DNA of 64,000 nucleotides from Cladosporium sp. IMV 00045 (Eukaryota > Ascomycota > Dothideomycetes > Cladosporiales > Cladosporiaceae): NCBI GenBank assembly GCA_001931905.2, contig MSJI02000706.1, positions 1-64,000 on the forward strand, read 5' to 3'. The notes beneath the pieces are model-generated. The model was not told the DNA's origin and made no database searches. It saw nothing but the letters and a program-made list of their open reading frames with translations. The stretch's first letter is position 1. Each line of letters begins with the position of its first letter. The translations under genes and the position numbers were made by a program. This document shows, in pieces, positions 62,174 through 64,000 of the stretch.

Positions 62174-64000
62174 CTACACCCCCTCGCGCTCCTTCTTAAC
62201 ACCCCCATCCCCCTCCACCGCCACCTTCACCTCCTCTACCTCCCCACTCGGCGCAAACCCCTCCGGCACGCCCCTCGCCGGCCTCCCCAGCCTCAACTTC
62301 ACCGCCGTCTGCGGCCCCACCCAGGCGCCCAAAAACCCACACCAAGCGCTGCCGCCCGCCACGAGCCTCTGCACGATTTTGTAAGTCTGCAAATCCGCGT
62401 ATGGCAAACCCGTTTTCGGGTCCGTGTACTTCGCCGCCCAGCCGGTGACGGCGCATTTGGGCTTGTGCGGCGGTTCCGGGAGGGCGTCGAGGCGGTTGCG
62501 CTTCAGCGTGCGGGAGAGGTAGCGGGTTTCTTCGGCGGAGAGGCGGGGGTGGGAGTTGGGGATGAGGGTTCTGGAGAGGGGGGTGGGTTCTAGTGGGTTG
62601 TGTTGGGACAGGAGGCTTTTGCGCGAGCGGGTTGGTGGAGGTGGGGGGATGTTGGAGAGCGAGGGGAAGGCGTCGAGAATGAGGAGGGTCCGTTGCGCTT
62701 GTTCGCGGAGGGGTGGGGCGGGGGGAGGAGGTGGTGCTTGAGGGGCGGTGGTGGTGTTGTTTGTGCTGCTGTCGTTGGCGCCGGGGATTGGTTGTGGCGT
62801 GGCGGAGAATGTCATCGTACCAGGGAGACTGCCGGGTTGTGACGGTAGAGACTGTGGGACCTGGGGTGGCATTGGTGTGGACGATGCTGAGAGCTGCTCC
62901 GGTTGTATGGAAAGATTCGGCATTGCTGTAGAGGTTTGTGTTGGATCTTGTTGCGGCTGAGACTCCGCTGTGAAGACTTGAGCGGGTGCTTGAGGATTGA
63001 TCGTGTTCAAGGCTGGTGCACTTGGAGTATACGGCACCTCTGCGGCTAGCGGTTTGGACTCGGCCTGCGCTGCGTACTCGTGTATTCCAGATAACCAGGA
63101 ATCTGCAGCGCCACCAGTAGGCTGAACATGCCGCTCTGTGTTCTGCTCCACCAGCGGTTCGACGGGAAGTGGCTGCTCATCCGGATTGCCCATGGCCAAT
63201 TCGTCTCTTGGAAGCTCTTCAACAATACCCATGTCATCTTTCGGAGGCCCTTCCCCAACACCGCCACGTTCTATAGCAGACGCATTCTCCAAAGTGGGAG
63301 CATCTTCCATCGCCTGGTCTGCAGTACCAGGTCTTGAGGAAGACTCACCACCCCAATCAATGAGATCCATAGCGGCCTTCTCATTTTCCTTCTTCGCCGC
63401 CTCCGCCTGCTCAGCCTCAATCCGCTCAACCTCAACACGCTCCCTCTCCTTCCTCTCCTCCTCCAACCTCTCCAACTCCCTCAACCTCGCTTCCTCAGCC
63501 TGTCTCCTCGCCTCCTCCCTCGCCTCTTCCTCCCTCCTCTCTGCCTCCCTCCTAGCCTCCTCCGCCTTCCTCTCCGCCTCAATCCTCGCCTCTTCATCTT
63601 TCTTCTTCGCCTCCACCTCCCACTCGGCCATAGTCGTCGACCCCAACCTCTTAACCCTCAACTTCCCATCCTCAAAAACCCCACTCCCACTCCACCACCT
63701 CATAACCGGCCCCTCAATATCCCTCTTCCTCTTCGCCGCCAACGCCTCCTCCCTCAACCGAATCCTCTCCGCCTCCTCCCTCTCCGTCCTCCCCAACTCC
63801 TTGGCCGTCTCCTTCTCAATCCTCCTACACTTCTCAAACCGCTCCTCCTGCGTCAACGGCAAGCGATCCGTCATCCTCACGCGCTTCGCAGCATTCTCCA
63901 TCAATCTCTTCTGCTTCTCACTCCTCTGCGCGCTCTCCTTCAAATTCGCATGAATGACCTCTCGATTCTTCACCGCCAGCTCGCGCCTGCTCTGCCTCGT
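62174..64000 (-). CDS. VPS72: SWR1-complex subunit YL1/Vps72, 5' end beyond the right edge
   Basis: The minus-strand frame is open from the window edge to a stop at 62174, 608 codons visible; no ATG is needed inside the window. The visible N-terminal part TRQSRRELAVKNREVIHANL and the following basic/acidic helices match the middle of YL1 proteins. A long Glu/Arg/Ala coiled coil (~residues 125-210) and a Pro/Gln/Ser-rich region follow. The C-terminal YL1_C domain is clear: PKCAVTGWAAKYTDPKTGLP then YADLQTYKIVQRL. YL1/Vps72 binds H2A.Z-H2B and is part of the SWR1 remodeller that deposits H2A.Z. The acidic N-terminal H2A.Z-binding region is off the window. Confidence 0.9.
   Translation of the reverse strand, partial: TRQSRRELAVKNREVIHANLKESAQRSEKQKRLMENAAKRVRMTDRLPLTQEERFEKCRRIEKETAKELGRTEREEAERIRLREEALAAKRKRDIEGPVMRWWSGSGVFEDGKLRVKRLGSTTMAEWEVEAKKKDEEARIEAERKAEEARREAERREEEAREEARRQAEEARLRELERLEEERKERERVEVERIEAEQAEAAKKENEKAAMDLIDWGGESSSRPGTADQAMEDAPTLENASAIERGGVGEGPPKDDMGIVEELPRDELAMGNPDEQPLPVEPLVEQNTERHVQPTGGAADSWLSGIHEYAAQAESKPLAAEVPYTPSAPALNTINPQAPAQVFTAESQPQQDPTQTSTAMPNLSIQPEQLSASSTPMPPQVPQSLPSQPGSLPGTMTFSATPQPIPGANDSSTNNTTTAPQAPPPPPAPPLREQAQRTLLILDAFPSLSNIPPPPPTRSRKSLLSQHNPLEPTPLSRTLIPNSHPRLSAEETRYLSRTLKRNRLDALPEPPHKPKCAVTGWAAKYTDPKTGLPYADLQTYKIVQRLVAGGSAWCGFLGAWVGPQTAVKLRLGRPARGVPEGFAPSGEVEEVKVAVEGDGGVKKEREGV

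Noticed and set aside
62556..63953. Plus-strand frames opposite YL1, one of 271 codons rich in Ser/Ala/Phe
   Set aside because: Antisense shadows of the Glu/Arg/Ala coiled coil and Pro-rich region of YL1.
1..64000. CRISPR array, bacterial operons or transposon with terminal repeats
   Set aside because: The sequence is eukaryotic; no regular short repeat-spacer array was seen, and no transposase or reverse transcriptase motifs were found in any frame.

Overview
The window is nuclear DNA of a filamentous ascomycete. Genes have few, short introns (mostly 55-65 nt, GT..AG with CTAAC-like branch sites), coding GC is high, genes are monocistronic, and the protein families are typical of Pezizomycotina (fungal DRAP-type deaminase, Psr-type phosphatase, Emp47/VIP36-like lectin). 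A dothideomycete, possibly a black yeast, is my inference; nothing in the sequence proves the species.

Layout. 0-6.5 kb: 5' part of a Drs2-type flippase (minus), a small putative mitochondrial membrane protein, a CBR1-like short-chain reductase, an MGST3-like MAPEG protein and a low-complexity protein with a Cys-rich tail. 6.5-10.7 kb: 4.2 kb without a gene I can support. 10.7-16.9 kb: a Psr1-type phosphatase, the tRNA-modifying dehydratase Tcd1/2, and a secretory-pathway L-type lectin. 17.4-19.0 kb: a tandem array of five intron-bearing tRNA-like RNA polymerase III units, each with box A, box B, a downstream T-run and conserved upstream elements. 19-22.3 kb: a small membrane protein and a secreted two-part protein with a dibasic processing site. 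22.9-37.6 kb: the giant ribosome-assembly AAA protein midasin (Mdn1/Rea1), divergent from mitochondrial ribosomal protein bL12m. 39-46 kb: a CLC chloride channel with an apparent one-base frameshift before its second CBS domain, TFIIE-alpha (Tfa1) and the pseudouridine synthase Pus1.

45.5-58.2 kb is the most irregular part. A ~6.3 kb block (end of PUS1, a GH18-family protein, a SnoaL/NTF2-like protein, a DRAP-type deaminase) occurs twice in tandem, separated by 20 N. Copy 1 stops at the start codon of the following DnaJ gene; copy 2 begins inside PUS1. The truncated PUS1 copy differs from the full one only at synonymous sites. This pattern fits two divergent haplotypes or homeologs joined head to tail at a scaffold gap better than a true tandem duplication. 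The two copies also work as an internal comparison: they expose a conserved reading frame lying directly after the stop codon of the SnoaL-like gene.

58.2-64 kb: a DNAJC9-like J-protein, the isoprenylcysteine methyltransferase Ste14/ICMT, an NFKBIL1-like protein and the SWR1-complex subunit YL1/Vps72 (5' end beyond the window). Most genes are housekeeping, with ribosome and tRNA biology well represented (Mdn1, bL12m, Pus1, Tcd, the tRNA-like array), but no pathway cluster is evident.
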